From Poriferisodalis sp963663635 (GTDB taxonomy: Bacteria > Actinomycetota > Acidimicrobiia > Acidimicrobiales > Poriferisodalaceae): a DNA stretch of 64,000 bases. The notes beneath the pieces are model-generated. The model had not been told where the DNA came from. It saw only the letters and a list, made by a program, of their open reading frames with translations, and ran no database searches. The stretch lies in NCBI GenBank assembly GCA_963663635.2, contig CAXXMY010000011.1, forward strand, positions 1-64,000, read 5' to 3'. The position numbers and the translations under genes were made by a program. Of this stretch, positions 16,114 to 25,988 are shown piece after piece; positions within the stretch are counted from its first letter, which is position 1; each line of letters begins with the position of its first letter.

Positions 16114-16785
16114 TCAGCCGCCCGCCTCGACGATGAGATCGGCCTGCGCCTTGGATGCCTCCACGAGTTCGGCGTTCTTCTCGTCCGAGTTGTGCACAAA
16201 CTCCGTGGCCACCGCCAGCGGCTTTCCGAATCGCACATGGCGATCGATGAGTCGCTGCCGCCGAGTCGCATCCGAGAGCTCCACGTAAGCGCAGAGGTCG
16301 AGCAGATCCCTCAGCTGCACCCACGGCTGGCTTGCGAGCAGAAGGTAGTTGCCCTCGACGATCACCAAGCCGTCGGACGGGGAAACTGGAATGGCCCCGG
16401 CAACGGGTTCTTCAATACTGCGGTCGTACCGTGGGGCATACACGACAGCGTCGTCCGCCGGCCGAGCGATTCGCTCGACGAGGTGCACGAATCCCCAGGC
16501 ATCGAACGTGTCCGGGGCGCCTTTTCTGTCGGCGAGCCCGTTGCGCTCAATGACGTCCTGGGCCAGGTGAAACCCGTCCATGGGCACGACAGGCAGAGCT
16601 TGCGACAGCGACTGAGCGAGATACGACGCCAGCGTCGACTTTCCCGCACCTGGCGGACCGGTGATCCCGACCGCCTGTCTTTGTCCTGTCTCTCGTAGCC
16701 CGCCAGCTAGCTCTGCGAACTCTGCAGGAGTAACTCGCCGGCCTTCGCGACCCGTGGCGTCACTGTCGGATCCAGATCGACGCAT
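16114..16785 (-). CDS. P-loop sugar/nucleoside kinase (FrcK/uridine-kinase-like)
   Basis: A 223-residue kinase. ATG 16785 is chosen because GAGG lies 9 nt upstream; an earlier ATG at 16794 abuts it. The Walker A motif GPPGAGKST is at about residues 42-50, then VVPMDGFHLAQDV and RKGAPDTFDAWGF, both typical of the uridine kinase/phosphoribulokinase-like group that includes FrcK of sugar ABC operons. The lid arginines are in DATRRQRLIDRHVRFGK. It is divergent from a LacI regulator and beside a sugar ABC transporter, which points to phosphorylating an imported sugar (inference). Confidence 0.75.
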   Translation of the reverse strand: MRRSGSDSDATGREGRRVTPAEFAELAGGLRETGQRQAVGITGPPGAGKSTLASYLAQSLSQALPVVPMDGFHLAQDVIERNGLADRKGAPDTFDAWGFVHLVERIARPADDAVVYAPRYDRSIEEPVAGAIPVSPSDGLVIVEGNYLLLASQPWVQLRDLLDLCAYVELSDATRRQRLIDRHVRFGKPLAVATEFVHNSDEKNAELVEASKAQADLIVEAGG

Positions 16786-16798
16786 TGTGTGCATCCTC

Positions 16799-16841
16799 TT
16801 TGCATCTCGTGCCAGAAGGACTATAGTCGAAGCACTTCGAC
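16799..16841 (+). promoter_or_regulatory. lacI promoter and LacI-type operator
   Basis: GTCGAAGCACTTCGAC at 16826-16841 has perfect 7-bp arms around CA, the form of a LacI-family operator. TTTGCA (16799-16804) and TATAGT (16822-16827) with a 17-bp spacer form a promoter for lacI that the operator overlaps. Fifteen bases (AAGCACTTCGACAGC) recur before the ABC transporter genes at 21162-21176. Confidence 0.65.
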
Positions 16842-16884
16842 AGCCGCGAAGGAGTCGACTCATGCATCGACACGCAGCGCGCCC

Positions 16885-17850
16885 GTGACGACGATCTATG
16901 ACGTCGCCAGGGAAGCTGGCGTGAGTATCTCAACGGTGTCCTTGGCTCTCAATTCTCCCGAGCGCGTACGCCCCGAGACGCTCAAGAGGATCATGTCGGC
17001 CGTCGATTCACTTGGCTTCGTTCCAAAGAGTGAGGCGATGGCGCGGGCGCGACGAGGAACAGGGCGCGTCGGCGTTATCGCGCCGGTGACCGCATTTCCG
17101 ACTGCGTTCGGACTGCGCCTCAGCGGCATCTTCGCGGGCACCAAGAACGAGAACATGGACATCGTTCTCTTCGATCATGAATCTGCTGCCACCTCGCGTC
17201 TGGTCAGCCTGCCTGTGACGCGTCGGGTCGACGGATTGATCATCATGTCGGTGCCCTTCGACGAAGCGATCGAACGTCGTCTCATCCACCAGAACATTCC
17301 GACCGTTCTCCTCGAAATACCCCACGAAGGATTCAGCACGGTCATTGTCGATCATGAGGGAGGCGGCCGTGACGCCGGCAGGCTGCTCGTCGAGCGTGGC
17401 CATAGTCGGTTCGGATACCTCGGTGCGCGACAGACGCACGACTATCCGTCTCAGTCGCGACTCCAGCTTGCCGGTTTTGCTTCGGCCATCGAGACCGCTC
17501 CCGACACTCGCAGCATCGACTATGGGTTCGCGAATGCGGTAGAGGCGGGCACCGAACTGCTGAGCCAGCCGGACCGTCCCACGGCCATTCTCGCCCACGA
17601 CGACTTGCTGGCCAGCGGCTTGTTGCTCGCAGCCAGGCAACTCGGGCTTGCCGTGCCTGGCGATGTCGCCATCGTGGGGTTCAACGATGCCCACATCGCA
17701 GAACCGCTCGGCCTGACGACGGTGAGGCAGCCGTTCGAAGAATCCGGAAGGACTGCCATCCGCATGCTCCTCGAGCGCATCGCCAACCCTGACATCAGCC
17801 CCCGAGACGTCACGCTGCGAGTCTCTTTGATAGAGCGAGACACAACCTGA
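16885..17850 (+). CDS. LacI-family transcriptional regulator
   Basis: A 321-residue regulator from GTG 16885. The N-terminal LacI HTH reads TIYDVAREAGVSISTVSLALN with the hinge region ALNSPERVRPETLKRI. A periplasmic-binding-like sensor domain follows (RRGTGRVGVIAPV... to ...AIVGFNDAHIAEPLGLTTVRQP, the usual LacI C-terminal signature). It should repress or activate sugar uptake genes in response to an imported sugar. Operators with the same core precede this gene and the ABC transporter operon, so the two form one regulon with the divergent kinase. Intact. Confidence 0.87.
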   Translation: MTTIYDVAREAGVSISTVSLALNSPERVRPETLKRIMSAVDSLGFVPKSEAMARARRGTGRVGVIAPVTAFPTAFGLRLSGIFAGTKNENMDIVLFDHESAATSRLVSLPVTRRVDGLIIMSVPFDEAIERRLIHQNIPTVLLEIPHEGFSTVIVDHEGGGRDAGRLLVERGHSRFGYLGARQTHDYPSQSRLQLAGFASAIETAPDTRSIDYGFANAVEAGTELLSQPDRPTAILAHDDLLASGLLLAARQLGLAVPGDVAIVGFNDAHIAEPLGLTTVRQPFEESGRTAIRMLLERIANPDISPRDVTLRVSLIERDTT

Positions 17851-17861
17851 TTACCGAGCAG

Positions 17862-18687
17862 TCATCCTTTGAATCCGCCTTCGAGCAGGGCGGCGATGAT
17901 GTGCCTTTGGAAGAGGACGAACACGATCAGGCTCGGCAGGATGATCAGTATCGTTCCCGCCGCAAGCAGCGGTATGTCCCAGACGTACTGTCCCTGGAAG
18001 GCTCCGAGCGCTCCCGCCATCGTTCTGCGAGATGGTTCCTCGACAAGGACGAGCGCGATCAAGAACTGATTCCACGTCCAAACGGAAAGCACAACGGCGA
18101 GCGAGGCGATCGCGGGGCGGGGCCCGCGGGACGTGGACCAGCCGGAACAGGTTCCACGGTCCTGCACCGTCAATACGTGCTGCTTCGTCTAGTGCATCGG
18201 GCATGTTGACAAAATGTGCACGCATCCAGAAGATCCCGAACGGCATGTACAGAGCGATGAGGGGCAGCACTATCGCGAAGCGTGTGTTCAGGATTCCCAT
18301 GTCCCGCTCCAAGTAGTACAGCGGTACGACGATGCCCGTAAACGGCAGCGTCAATCCGAATACGAAGAGCATGAACAGCCACCGGGAACCAGGAAATCGC
18401 AGGACGCCGATTGCAAAGCCCGCGATCGTCGACAGAATCACAGACGCCGGAACGACAGCCACCGCAATGAACGTGCTCGATCCGAGAAGCGCCCCAAGGT
18501 TGGCAGCTTCGAACGCCTCGACAAAGTTGCCCCAGTGCGGTTGTGCCGGCCATTCGAGCGGAGCAGGAACGCTGCCGGAGGGGTGAAGGGCCGTGGTGAA
18601 GATGCTGAGGAACGGGACGATCGTGACGGCCATGACGATGACGAGCAATGCTCGTCCCGCGTAGAGCTCCCTAGTTGAACGAATCAT
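17862..18687 (-). pseudogene. Carbohydrate ABC transporter permease (MalG-type), frameshifted
   Basis: ATG 18687 overlaps the stop of the preceding permease (ATGA). Frame 1 encodes five likely membrane helices up to the EAA loop DEAARIDGAGPWNLFRLVHVP; the rest (AIASLAVVLSVWTWNQFLIALVLV, then the last helix and FQRHIIAALLEGGFKG) is in another frame. Removing one base in the paired G4 runs at 18114-18122 restores a protein of about 275 residues. It would be one of two inner-membrane subunits importing a sugar. A base-call error in the G-rich stretch is possible. Confidence 0.72.
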
Positions 18688-19606
18688 CGTTCTGCTTCCC
18701 GAGTCAGTCGCTGGATGGGCAGCACGGCAGCGACGACGAGCACCATGAGCATCACCGACAGAGCAGATGCCACACCGATCTCGCGACTCAGAAACGCGGA
18801 AATGTAGATCTGTATCCCCGGCACCGCCGTTGCATTACCCGGCCCGCCGCCAGTGGTGACGAAGACGATGTCGAATGCGGCGAGCGCGGCGATGATCGTG
18901 ACGGTGAGACAGACCCCGATCTCCTGCCGCAGACTCGGAATGGTATCCATCGAAGCTCCGCGAACCAGCCTGCGCCGTCGAGGCGCGCAGCTTCATACAG
19001 GGAACGATCGATCTTGCTCATGCCCGTTTGCAGCAGGAGCGTGCAAAAGCCGAGCATCACCCAAACCCCGATCACTCCGACCGCAGGCAGTGCCCAGTCG
19101 AAGTCTCCAAGCCAGGCCCGGGTGAATCCGCCCATGCCCACGCCGCGCAACACGCTGTTCACCAAGCCGCGCAGGGCGAGCAGCCACGCCCAGATGATTC
19201 CTGAGGCAACGAGCGGGATGATCTGGGGCAGGAACAGAACAGTGTGAGTCACTGAGCCGAACCGGCCCAGCGATACCCGTTGGAGGACGCTTGCGATCAA
19301 GAGCCCAAGACCCACTGAGCCGAAGCTGAAGATCAGTACTAATCGAAGAGCATTGAAAATCGTGCCCCGTAAATCGGGATCACTGAGAATGATCTGGTAG
19401 TTCGACAGCCCAACCCACGTGGCCGGACCGATGCCATTCCAGCGAAGGAACGAGTACTGAATTGTGAGCGCGAGCGGCTGGAGTACGAAGACCACATACA
19501 TCACGAGCGCCGGTGCGACAAACAGCCATCCCGCGAGAATCTCCCGGCGATGGGAGGAAGCTCTGAATCGCCGGAAGACTCTCGGGCCGTGCGTCCAGCC
19601 GACCAC
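18684..19606 (-). pseudogene. Carbohydrate ABC transporter permease (MalF-type), frameshifted
   Basis: Likely start GTG 19606. Frame 1 has the first helices (LAGWLFVAPALVMYVVFV onward) to the EAA motif EAARLDGAGWFAELRWI. The remainder (PSLRQEIGVCLTVTIIAALAAFDIVFV, GGGPGN and the last helix) needs a one-base change near 18946-18952, where an added base would give the expected RWITIPSL. Length would be about 307 residues, normal for the family. The break is at almost the same point of the fold as in the MalG-type gene. Confidence 0.7.
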
Positions 19607-19652
19607 GAGCCAAGTATGCAGCCTGCGGGACGGCAGGTGGAAAGCGGATTCC

Positions 19653-21132
19653 CTACTGTCCAGACACCTCTCGCTCGTACTGGGCCTGAACAGCCTCAAG
19701 GAGGCCAGCCGCATCGGTTTGGCCGCCGGCCAGTTTCTGAAGCTCTGGTGTCCAGGCAGTTGCCAGGATCGAGCTCGTTGCGTTGGCGAGGAAGTCCATT
19801 GCCGTTCCCGCCTCGTTCACCGCTCCGCCCGCCGCAAGCGTCTCGTTCGTGACTGAACCCGGCGCAGCTGGTGGTACGGGAAGTTCGGCTGGTCCGCCGG
19901 GATTCGAGCCTCCGACATCGACGGCGATTTGACGCGCTATCTCATTCGTGGCGATCCAGTGGTAGAAGAACGCCGCACAGTCGGCATTCCGTGCGGTCGC
20001 TGCGATGCCGAACACTCAGACTGTTAGTGCTCGTGGTTGCGGGCGGGTCTGACTCAGCTGGCGGGAACAGGAAGAACCCGACATTGGCGCCCATGTCGGC
20101 GTCATATCCGGCGTTCTGCCAATCGCCGTTGAAGGTGAAAACGCCCTCACCTTGGGCGAACCGACTATTGGAATCGAAGTACTGAATTGCATTGAGATCC
20201 GATGGGAAGTACTCGGACTTGACCCAATTCTCGAGATGCTCGGCTGCCTTCAGGTTCGATGGCGTGACGATTGTCGCCCCGGGCTTTTGGAAGACCCAGT
20301 CGTTTAACGGTTCTACCGGACCGAGAGATGCCATCAAGTGCTGAAGCGGGAACCCCAGACCGCCACTGCTCGGCAGCGCATTCCATTGCATGATCGGCAC
20401 CAAGCCCTGGGCCTTGGCCTCTGCGAGCAGTGCCTCGAATTCAGCGAGGGTTTGGGGTGGCTCCGTCATGCCGATCTGAGCGGCCAACGCCTTGTTGTAG
20501 AAGACCCCGGTCAGGCTGTAGTTGAGGGCCGCGGCATACAGGGTGCCGGCACCGCGTATCCCGTCGTCGCCGACGCCGGCCTGGTCGAGCTGAGGCACCG
20601 GCCAGCCGACCCAGCCGAAGGATTCCGCGTACGGGTCCAAGTTCAACAGGAGCCCATCCTTCGCGAACGACACCATCGTCGGCAGTCGAATGAGATCCGG
20701 CGGATTGTCTCCGGAGAGCAGGCGCGGTGTTTCGTTGATCAGGTATGCGAACGCGGCCTCGTCGATGTCGAATTCGACATGGGGGAATTGACGGCTGAAC
20801 TCTTCGGCGAGCTTGAACGGCAGATCGAATCCGCTCTCGAAGGTCGACTTGAGCGTCACGTTCTCCGTTCCGCAGTTCGGGATCTCCGCTTCAGGCTCGG
20901 CCATCGCTTCGTCGGAACTTTCGTCCGCTGCTTCTGCCGCGGCCGTCGTCGCTTCGGGTTCGTCATCTGCTGTTTCCGACGCTGCAGCGGTGCTGTCTGC
21001 TTCGACGTCGCTGGGCGCATCGGCGGAGGTAGCGGTGGATCCCGTGTCCACCTCGCCGGCGGTACCGCAGGCGGCAGCGAGCATCGCGATGACCGCAAGA
21101 GCGACAGCGATGCGCTTGAGAGTTATGGGCAT
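19653..21132 (-). pseudogene. Sugar ABC transporter substrate-binding lipoprotein, frameshifted
   Basis: ATG 21132 follows an AAAGGAGAC ribosome-binding site. A lipoprotein signal (ITLKRIAVALAVIAMLAAAC) is followed by a long Ala/Glu/Thr-rich linker and a family 1 solute-binding domain (STFESGFDLPFKLAEEFSRQFP, then GVFYNKALAAQIG). The frame breaks near 20015-20030; the last about 115 residues (VFGIAATARNADCAAFFYHW to the stop) are in another frame. It would bind the sugar outside the membrane. It is the first gene of the three-gene transport unit. Confidence 0.72.
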
Positions 21133-21157
21133 CTTTCCGTCTCCTTTCGTAGCTTCT

Positions 21158-21173
21158 ATCAAAGCACTTCGAC
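21158..21173 (-). promoter_or_regulatory. LacI-type operator upstream of the ABC transporter genes
   Basis: ATCAAAGCACTTCGAC differs from the lacI operator GTCGAAGCACTTCGAC at only two positions in the left arm. It lies 26 bp upstream of the binding-protein start, suited to repression of the transport unit. Confidence 0.6.
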
Positions 21174-21305
21174 AGCTTCGCGCGATCTCTGGGGCATGTC
21201 AAGCGGGGGAAGTCGTTGCTTGCCGCAAGCGGATGCGGCAGAGCCGCGACGGCGTGTGCATCGGGACGCGCACTGTCAATGGGACGGGGCTTCTAGGGTG
21301 GCCGC

Positions 21306-22838
21306 GTGCGCCTCCGCTTCTGCGTGCTGCTGATTGGCGCCGCACTGCTGGCCGCAGCGTGTTCCGACGACGTCACCGGTACGACGACGTCGGCCGTCGC
21401 CCCGACGTCGGCGGCTGAGTCGGTTGAGGATGCCGCCGAAGGCACGGCCCCTTCGGCGAGCTCGGCTGGCACCTCGACGTCGGTGGCTGGGCGGGGTGAG
21501 GATGCTGTGCTATTGGATCCGCGGGAAAGCGGGGCGCTGCGGAACCACCTCGGGTATGCGTTTCCTCCCGCACCGCAGGTGCCGACGGGCCCGCTCGAAC
21601 CGACCACTGTCGACCACCTCGAGTTCATCTGGTCCGGCTTCCAGACCGAGAACGGATTCGACGGCACTGCGGTCGCCAGACTTGCCCAGTCGGGCGATCC
21701 GAGACTTGCTTGGGTCCTCTCCGACTTGCTCAGATTCTTCCCCCGTGGCGACATCGCGGACGGGGCAGTGTCGGCCTTTCAGTTGCTGACCGGCGCGACG
21801 CTGACCAACGACCCAGTGGCCGCACGGAGCTCATGGCAATCGGTGACCGATCACTTGCTCGCCTGGGATCTGCCCGCCTTCGACGGCTACGCCGACTACA
21901 AGGAGCGGCTGTTCACGCTGGTCGAGCCGGGCTGGCAGCCGTTCTTCGATGACGCCGACGCTGACATCGACTGGCGCATCGTGAGCTGGGGCGGGGTGTT
22001 GATCGACGGCCGTGGACTCGGCGACGCCCGTCCGTGCCCACGGGGCTGCATTCCGGCCCTCGACGACCCGGCGGTGACTGACGCCTCGGGAGGCTCGTGG
22101 TATCCCGACGACGGCGTCGTGTTCGCCGTGGTGCTGGGCGATGAGGCTCGGGCGTACCCGCGCCACATCATGGAAATCCATGAGATGGTCAACGACACGC
22201 TCGGGGAGCGCCGTATCGGCATGCCGTACTGCACGCTGTGCGGCTCGGCTCAGGCCTACTTGACCGACGCGGTCCCCGACGGGGTGGCTGTTCCGGTGTT
22301 GCGGACATCGGGGCTGCTGTCACGATCGAACAAGGTCATGTACGACCTCGTCACCAAGTCGGTGTTCAACACGTTCACTGGCCGGGCGGTGTCCGGGCCG
22401 CTTCGTGAGCGGGGCGTCGTGCTGCCTCAGGCGACCGTCGTCACCACCACCTGGGGCGAGTGGAAGGCCGCCCATCCCGACACGACGATCGTGGCCTCCA
22501 ACGGGGGGATCGGTCGCCAGTACCCGTTCAACCCGCTGGGCGGCCGCGACGACAACGGGCCGATCTTCCCGGTCGGCGACGTGGACGGTCGTCTCACGGT
22601 TCATGACCAGGTCTTCGGCGTGGTGCTCGACGACGGCACCCCGGTTGCGTTTCCTGTCGCCGCAGCGGTGGCTGCTCTCGAGGACGGCGGGACGGTGGAG
22701 CTTGGCGGTGTGACGCTGCATCTCGACGGCGGCGGGCTGCGGGCGGTTGACGCGGCCGGTGCCGAAATAGACGGTCACCAGTCGTTCTGGTTCGCCTGGA
22801 GCCAGTTCATGGCCGACACGCTCCTGTGGGAGCCGTAA
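21306..22838 (+). CDS. DUF3179 lipoprotein
   Basis: A 510-residue protein from GTG 21306 with a lipoprotein signal (LLIGAALLAAAC, lipobox LAAAC) and a Thr/Ser/Ala-rich linker to about residue 65. The DUF3179 domain covers about 230-505: AYPRHIMEIHEMVNDTLG, then the CxxC-like motif GMPYCTLCGSAQAY, SRSNKVMYDLVTKSVFNTF, and WGEWKAAHPDTTIV. The family is exported and uncharacterised; the cysteine pair suggests a redox or metal role (inference). It stands alone between the transport genes and a convergent monooxygenase. Confidence 0.8.
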   Translation: MRLRFCVLLIGAALLAAACSDDVTGTTTSAVAPTSAAESVEDAAEGTAPSASSAGTSTSVAGRGEDAVLLDPRESGALRNHLGYAFPPAPQVPTGPLEPTTVDHLEFIWSGFQTENGFDGTAVARLAQSGDPRLAWVLSDLLRFFPRGDIADGAVSAFQLLTGATLTNDPVAARSSWQSVTDHLLAWDLPAFDGYADYKERLFTLVEPGWQPFFDDADADIDWRIVSWGGVLIDGRGLGDARPCPRGCIPALDDPAVTDASGGSWYPDDGVVFAVVLGDEARAYPRHIMEIHEMVNDTLGERRIGMPYCTLCGSAQAYLTDAVPDGVAVPVLRTSGLLSRSNKVMYDLVTKSVFNTFTGRAVSGPLRERGVVLPQATVVTTTWGEWKAAHPDTTIVASNGGIGRQYPFNPLGGRDDNGPIFPVGDVDGRLTVHDQVFGVVLDDGTPVAFPVAAAVAALEDGGTVELGGVTLHLDGGGLRAVDAAGAEIDGHQSFWFAWSQFMADTLLWEP

Positions 22839-22893
22839 GCCGCGATTCGAACCCCGAGCCGATGGGCTGCGATGCCAGGCGTGTGCCCGGCAG

Positions 22894-24492
22894 TCACTTC
22901 ATGAGCAGGGTGTCGAGCGCTGTCATGGCGGCGGTGGCGGTTGCGTTGGGGCTGCGCCAGGCGACGTGGCCGTCGGGTCGGATCAGCATGGCTCCGTGTT
23001 TGCCGATGCCGTGGGCGTCTGCTACGCGATCGCCCGGGTCCTCGAGGTCGACGCCGAGTTGCAGCACCCGCAGCATCGGGTGTGCGCAGAACTTGATGCC
23101 GTCGATGTCCGCGCCGCACAGCAGCACGAAGTGCGTGTCGTAGAGGTCCAGAGTCGATGTTGCCCCGTCGAAGTCGATCGGGACGTGGGCAGCGCGGTGG
23201 CCCGGCCGGGCAGTGGGGGCGTAATTCGACACGGGGTCGTCCACGGGCGGGGCGGTGGTGCCGTCGCTGATCAGGCAACCCTGCTCGTAGTGGAGTCCGA
23301 GGTCCATGCCGAGCCAGTTCCCGTACCGCGCCGAAGCTTGGAGGGCCTGGCGCACCTGCTCGGCCGTTGCGTCGCCGGATTCGAACACGCCTCGGATCCT
23401 CCCGACGCTGCGGGCATTCTCGAGCGAGCGCGCTGCGTTGTAGGTGGCAACGGGGGGCCGCTCGGCCTGGTAGGTGTCGAGAAGGCGGTCGCCGGCATGG
23501 CCCCCAGCGACAAGCGCGAACTTCCACGCCAGGTTGTGGGCGTCCTGGATGGCGGTGTTCATGCCGAAGCCGCCTGTGGGCGGAAGCTGATGGGCCGCAT
23601 CGCCGATCAGGAACACGCGCCCGTCGGTGAACTTCTCGGCGACGGTCGATGACATGACCCACCCGATGACGTCGGTGACGTTGACGTCAAGGTCGTCGAC
23701 CCCGACCGAACGGCGGATCCACTGCGCCGCCATCTGAGGGGTGAAGTCCTCGGGCCGGAGCGTTTTGGGGTCGTAGGCGATCTGGCACAGCCAGCGGTTG
23801 TTCGTGTCGATCTTCTGGAAGACGTTGCGGGCGGGGTGGGTCGTCCAATACAGGGCGGCTGGGCGATGGTCGGTCCACGGTGCGAGGTCGGCGTAGAACT
23901 GGCAGTTGATCAAGGTGCCGAACCCGGCGCGGCCAGTCATCTCGATGCCGAGGCTGCGGCGGACTGCCGAACCGGCGCCATCGGCTCCGACGAGCCATCG
24001 AGCCGTGATGTGGCGGGTGCCCGATGGGGTGCGCACTGTGGCGACGGCGTGGTCGGCAGTCTGGGTGACGTCGAGGAGTTCGGTGTTCCAGTGGATCTGG
24101 TTTCCGGAGTCGTCGTCGAGATGCCGGACCAGGATCTCCTCGATTCGATCCTGCGATGTCAGCAGCCACGGTGCCGGCGAGACCTCGACGCCGTCCACGA
24201 CGGGTTGGACAGACGTGGTGACACGGCCGATCTCGGGGCCCGCCAGCGTCTCGCAGTACACGAACTGCTCGGTCCACGGGAGCGGCAGGCTGACGGCTTC
24301 GATCTCGTCGAGCAGGCCCCACTGGCGCATCAGCTCGGCGGTTCGCACGTTGACCGACCGAGCCCGAGGATGAGGGTTCACGCCGCTGCGACGCTCCACG
24401 ACGATCGTGTCGAGCCCCATTCGCCCGAGCAGGATCGCCATGGCGAGGCCGGCTGGCCCCGCGCCGACGATAAGGACGGTCGCGTCAGGCAC
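22894..24492 (-). CDS. FAD-dependent aromatic monooxygenase (PHBH/TfdB-like)
   Basis: A group A flavoprotein monooxygenase, 532 residues from GTG 24492 (VPDATVLIVGAG). The frame is open up to 24654, so the start may be farther upstream. Motifs: GAGPAGLAMAILLGRMG (ADP binding), DG in LVGADGAGSAVRRSLG, and the second FAD motif GRVFLIGDAAHQLPPTGGFG. The C-terminal thioredoxin-like tail (DIDGIKFCAHPMLRV) is typical of the phenol hydroxylase/TfdB subgroup. It should hydroxylate a phenolic or related aromatic compound with NAD(P)H and O2. The exact substrate is not apparent and neighbours do not narrow it. Confidence 0.82.
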   Translation of the reverse strand: MPDATVLIVGAGPAGLAMAILLGRMGLDTIVVERRSGVNPHPRARSVNVRTAELMRQWGLLDEIEAVSLPLPWTEQFVYCETLAGPEIGRVTTSVQPVVDGVEVSPAPWLLTSQDRIEEILVRHLDDDSGNQIHWNTELLDVTQTADHAVATVRTPSGTRHITARWLVGADGAGSAVRRSLGIEMTGRAGFGTLINCQFYADLAPWTDHRPAALYWTTHPARNVFQKIDTNNRWLCQIAYDPKTLRPEDFTPQMAAQWIRRSVGVDDLDVNVTDVIGWVMSSTVAEKFTDGRVFLIGDAAHQLPPTGGFGMNTAIQDAHNLAWKFALVAGGHAGDRLLDTYQAERPPVATYNAARSLENARSVGRIRGVFESGDATAEQVRQALQASARYGNWLGMDLGLHYEQGCLISDGTTAPPVDDPVSNYAPTARPGHRAAHVPIDFDGATSTLDLYDTHFVLLCGADIDGIKFCAHPMLRVLQLGVDLEDPGDRVADAHGIGKHGAMLIRPDGHVAWRSPNATATAAMTALDTLLMK

Positions 24493-24722
24493 TAGGGGTT
24501 CGGTTGCGGGTTGTGTTGCAAGGGGCCGCTCGGCCGCGTGCGGTTCGGATCGCGCACCACGTCGATGTCCGCTTCGCTCGGCGCTGCAGCCATGGTGCAC
24601 CGTACCGACGATCCGAGTGTCTCGACCTTGCTGTGCTTGGTTGCGCAGCGCCAATTTCGACGACGCTCGGGGGCGCTTGATGGGTGCTCGTGGTGACGGT
24701 TACGTGACGTATACATGTGTTT

Positions 24723-24734
24723 CGAGAATTCTCG
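24723..24734. promoter_or_regulatory. Perfect palindrome between monooxygenase and HNH genes
   Basis: CGAGAATTCTCG lies 27 bp upstream of the HNH start in a divergent intergenic region that is less GC-rich than its surroundings. A regulator site is possible. It does not match the usual actinobacterial LexA box. Confidence 0.3.
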
Positions 24735-24761
24735 TGACACCCTCGCCGTACGTTGGCGGTT

Positions 24762-25988
24762 ATGGAAACGACCTGTGGAACGGGCGGCGTGTGCGTGGGT
24801 GCGGCGGACGTGGCTGGGTTGTCCGACGAGGGGCTGCGAGGCCGCCTGGGAGTGATCGGGCGGGCGGAATCCGCATTGGCGGTCATGAAGGCTGGAGTAC
24901 TGGGCGAGATCGCTCGCCGCGCCGATGCTGGGTGCGCCGAGCGGGCGGCCCGGGATGTGCTCGCTGCGTCGCGCCGCGATGCGCGGCGAGACGTGGAGCT
25001 TGGTGTGCAGCTGCGCGACCTGGAGCTTGTGCGACGGGCGTTGGTCGAGGGGGCGATGCCGGTGGCGCATGCGCGGCTCATCGCCCGCGCCGCAGCCGAG
25101 GGGCCGATCGACGAGAGAGTTCTGGTTGACGCGGCACGCCTCCAGAGCTACGAGCAATTCGCACGTACGGTGCGACGCCACCAAGCAGACCTCAGCGCCG
25201 ACGACGGCAAGTCGCTGCTGGATCACCAGCGCGAGAAGCGCTCCGGGCGAGTGTTCACCAGTCCAAACAACGGCATGGTGGTGCTGGGAGCCGAGTTCGA
25301 TCCGATCACCGGCGCGCAGCTCGCCTCGGCGATTTCGGCCAAGGAACGCGAGCTGTGGCGCGAAGAAGACCCTGCGGCCCGGCGCACCCCGCAGCAGCGG
25401 ATGGCCGACGCCATCGCCAAGCTGATTCTCGAACCGGACGGCAAGCGGCCTTCCGGAACCTCGCTGCTGATCGTTGCGGATTACGACGCGGTGCAGGGTG
25501 AGCTCACTACTGCCCGGCTTGTCGACGGCACGCCAATTCCCATCGACGAGCTCGTAAAGAGGGCATGCGACGCCGACATCCTGCCTGCGGTGTCCCGGGC
25601 CGCGACCGGCGACATGCGCCTGGGCCGGACGCGACGTACTGCGAGCGCTGCCCAACGTGCCGCGCTGGCCTTCCGAGACCAAGGCTGCGTGGGCTGCGGC
25701 AAGTCGCCCGACTACTGCGAAGCGCATCACATCATCCCGTGGAAGGTGGGAGGGCGCACCGACTACGAGAACTTGGTGCTGGTCTGCAGCGGCTGCCACC
25801 ACCACATTCATAACGACGGCTGGATCGTCCGCCGCAACCGGACAACGGGCCGCTACGAACTGCGGCCGCCGGGCCGCACAGCTGCGGGGCGGCGTGCCCC
25901 ACCGAGAGCCAAGACGGGCGGCCTCGACCGACCGGCCGACCGACCGGCCGAAGGGAGCAGTCTTGAACCGGAGGAGTTGGTCGCCTAG
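24762..25988 (+). CDS. DUF222-type HNH endonuclease
   Basis: A 408-residue protein from ATG 24762. Residues 30-290 form a helical DUF222-like domain. The HNH nuclease is at about 300-345: QGCVGCGKSPDYCEAHHIIPWKVGG, then ENLVLVCSGCHHHIHNDGW, with four zinc-ligand cysteines and the catalytic histidine pair intact. The tail is arginine- and proline-rich. In actinobacteria these proteins are numerous, of unknown function and possibly linked to mobile DNA. This copy is complete, unlike the remnant at 13395-14290. Confidence 0.85.
   Translation: METTCGTGGVCVGAADVAGLSDEGLRGRLGVIGRAESALAVMKAGVLGEIARRADAGCAERAARDVLAASRRDARRDVELGVQLRDLELVRRALVEGAMPVAHARLIARAAAEGPIDERVLVDAARLQSYEQFARTVRRHQADLSADDGKSLLDHQREKRSGRVFTSPNNGMVVLGAEFDPITGAQLASAISAKERELWREEDPAARRTPQQRMADAIAKLILEPDGKRPSGTSLLIVADYDAVQGELTTARLVDGTPIPIDELVKRACDADILPAVSRAATGDMRLGRTRRTASAAQRAALAFRDQGCVGCGKSPDYCEAHHIIPWKVGGRTDYENLVLVCSGCHHHIHNDGWIVRRNRTTGRYELRPPGRTAAGRRAPPRAKTGGLDRPADRPAEGSSLEPEELVA

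Noticed and set aside
22840..22865. tRNA-like T-loop sequence (GATTCGAACC)
   Set aside because: No flanking stems form a cloverleaf in either strand.
24723..24734. LexA box
   Set aside because: The palindrome lacks the actinobacterial LexA consensus; kept only as an unassigned palindrome.
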